Assembly (NCBI GenBank): GCA_030063045.1
Contig: JAQSEB010000029.1
Span: 248,001-312,000 of the forward strand
Reading direction: 5' to 3'
Length of the DNA: 64,000 bases
Origin: Pratylenchus scribneri
Taxonomy: Eukaryota; Nematoda; Chromadorea; Rhabditida; Pratylenchidae
A program made the position numbers and the translations under genes. The notes beneath the pieces are model-generated. The model saw only the letters and a list, made by a program, of their open reading frames with translations. It had not been told where the DNA came from and searched no databases. Positions within the stretch are counted from its first letter, which is position 1. The number at the start of each line of letters is the position of its first letter. This document shows, one piece after another, positions 63,555 to 64,000 of the stretch.

Positions 63555-64000
63555 TTCCTATTTAATTCCAGTTACGTTATGAATGATTTGTATTTTCAGG
63601 AAAGATTTTTGTTTCATTAATTTGTATTTCATTCCAGTTAGATTTTTCCGGAAAGTAATGAGGCAAAACACATTTTCCGGAAAGACTTGTGTTTCGTTCC
63701 GATTAGATTTTTCCGGAAAGAATTGTTTCATTCCGGTTAGATTATTCCGGAAAGAATTGTCTTTCATTCCAGTTAGATTCTTCCGGAAAGAATTGTGTTT
63801 CATTCCGGTTAGATTCTTCCGGAAAGAATTGTGTTTCATTCCGGTTAGATTTTTCCGGAAAGAATTGTGTTTCATTCCGGTTAGATTCTTCCGGAAAGAA
63901 TTGTCTTTCATTCCAGTTAGATTCTTCCGGAAAGACTTGTGTTTCGTTCCGATTAGATTTTTCCGGAAAGAATTGTTTCATTCCGGTTAGATTATTCCGG
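63555..64000. repeat. 37-base minisatellite at the window edge, in the stomatin intron
   Basis: Units read ttccggaaagaattgtgttt, cattccggttagattct, with variants (gtcttt, gttt only, ccagttagatt, gacttgtgtttcgttccg). About eleven copies are visible and the array runs off the end. The first copies at 63555-63660 are more diverged (ttccagttacgt, ttccagttagattttt). Confidence 0.9.

Noticed and set aside
63558..63990. Long repeated open frames on both strands (FIPVRFFRKELC-like; NRNETQFFPE-like)
   Set aside because: Shadows of the 37-base minisatellite; no splice or leader support.

Overview
The window reads as nuclear DNA of a nematode. It is AT-rich, its genes are broken by many very short introns (often 37-60 bases), and its clearest relatives are animal and often nematode genes: a caudal/pal-1 homeobox gene, an otopetrin channel, TTLL11, ABHD18, a Maf pyrophosphatase, a Lifeguard/BI-1 protein, stomatin, and nematode-type small secreted families (C6, MIG-18-like repeats, NLP-29-like Gly/Trp/Tyr peptides). 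A likely GC-AG intron and the compact small-intron style would fit a tylenchomorph (plant-parasitic) nematode, but the sequence alone does not settle the species. All gene models were spliced by hand from frame, splice signal and phase. For seven of them the exon lengths sum to an exact multiple of three.

Layout: 1-2035 (+), an extracellular leucine-rich-repeat protein cut by the window edge; 2393-3286 (-), a four-helix membrane protein; 5489-7264 (-) ABHD18 and 7281-8674 (+) Maf, with start codons 16 bases apart; 8896-9291 (-), a hypothetical; 10076-12036 and 13490-14610 (+), two tandem MAM-like genes separated and invaded by inverted-repeat elements. From 15.4 to 22 kb lies a cluster of short secreted or surface proteins: two paralogous Thr-Thr-Pro proteins (15399 and 19543, +), a GPI-type Ly6 protein between them (17044, +), and an NLP-like glycine-rich precursor (20517-21961, -).

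The next part holds larger genes: 23880-27487 (+) an otopetrin proton channel; 27575-31050 (-) a dihydroflavonol-reductase-like extended SDR; 31406-35764 (-) TTLL11 tubulin polyglutamylase; 35867-36232 (+) a small unknown; 37337-46220 (+) a long single-pass REJ-domain protein with a degenerate GPS motif. A secreted C6-domain gene is nested on the opposite strand in one of its introns (41306-41947). After it come 46415-47648 (-) a MIG-18-like secreted protein, 48041-49386 (-) an acidic-tailed unknown, 51764-52892 (+) an orphan, 53637-55366 (+) a Lifeguard-family protein, 55617-57216 (-) a miniature lipin of 338 residues, 58274-58828 (+) a tiny Cys-rich surface protein, 61328-63080 (+) pal-1, and 63358-63534 (-) the last exon of a stomatin.

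Introns and spacers are rich in repeats. One palindromic element family carries a 46-base core that is single-copy in some members and expanded into arrays in others (13.0, 21.2, 41.1 and 42.7 kb). There are three further inverted-repeat elements, a fold-back element with a strong hairpin, a SINE-like pair, an AT-rich satellite filling one intron, and minisatellites at 39.0 and 63.6-64.0 kb. No rRNA, CRISPR array or convincing tRNA gene was seen.
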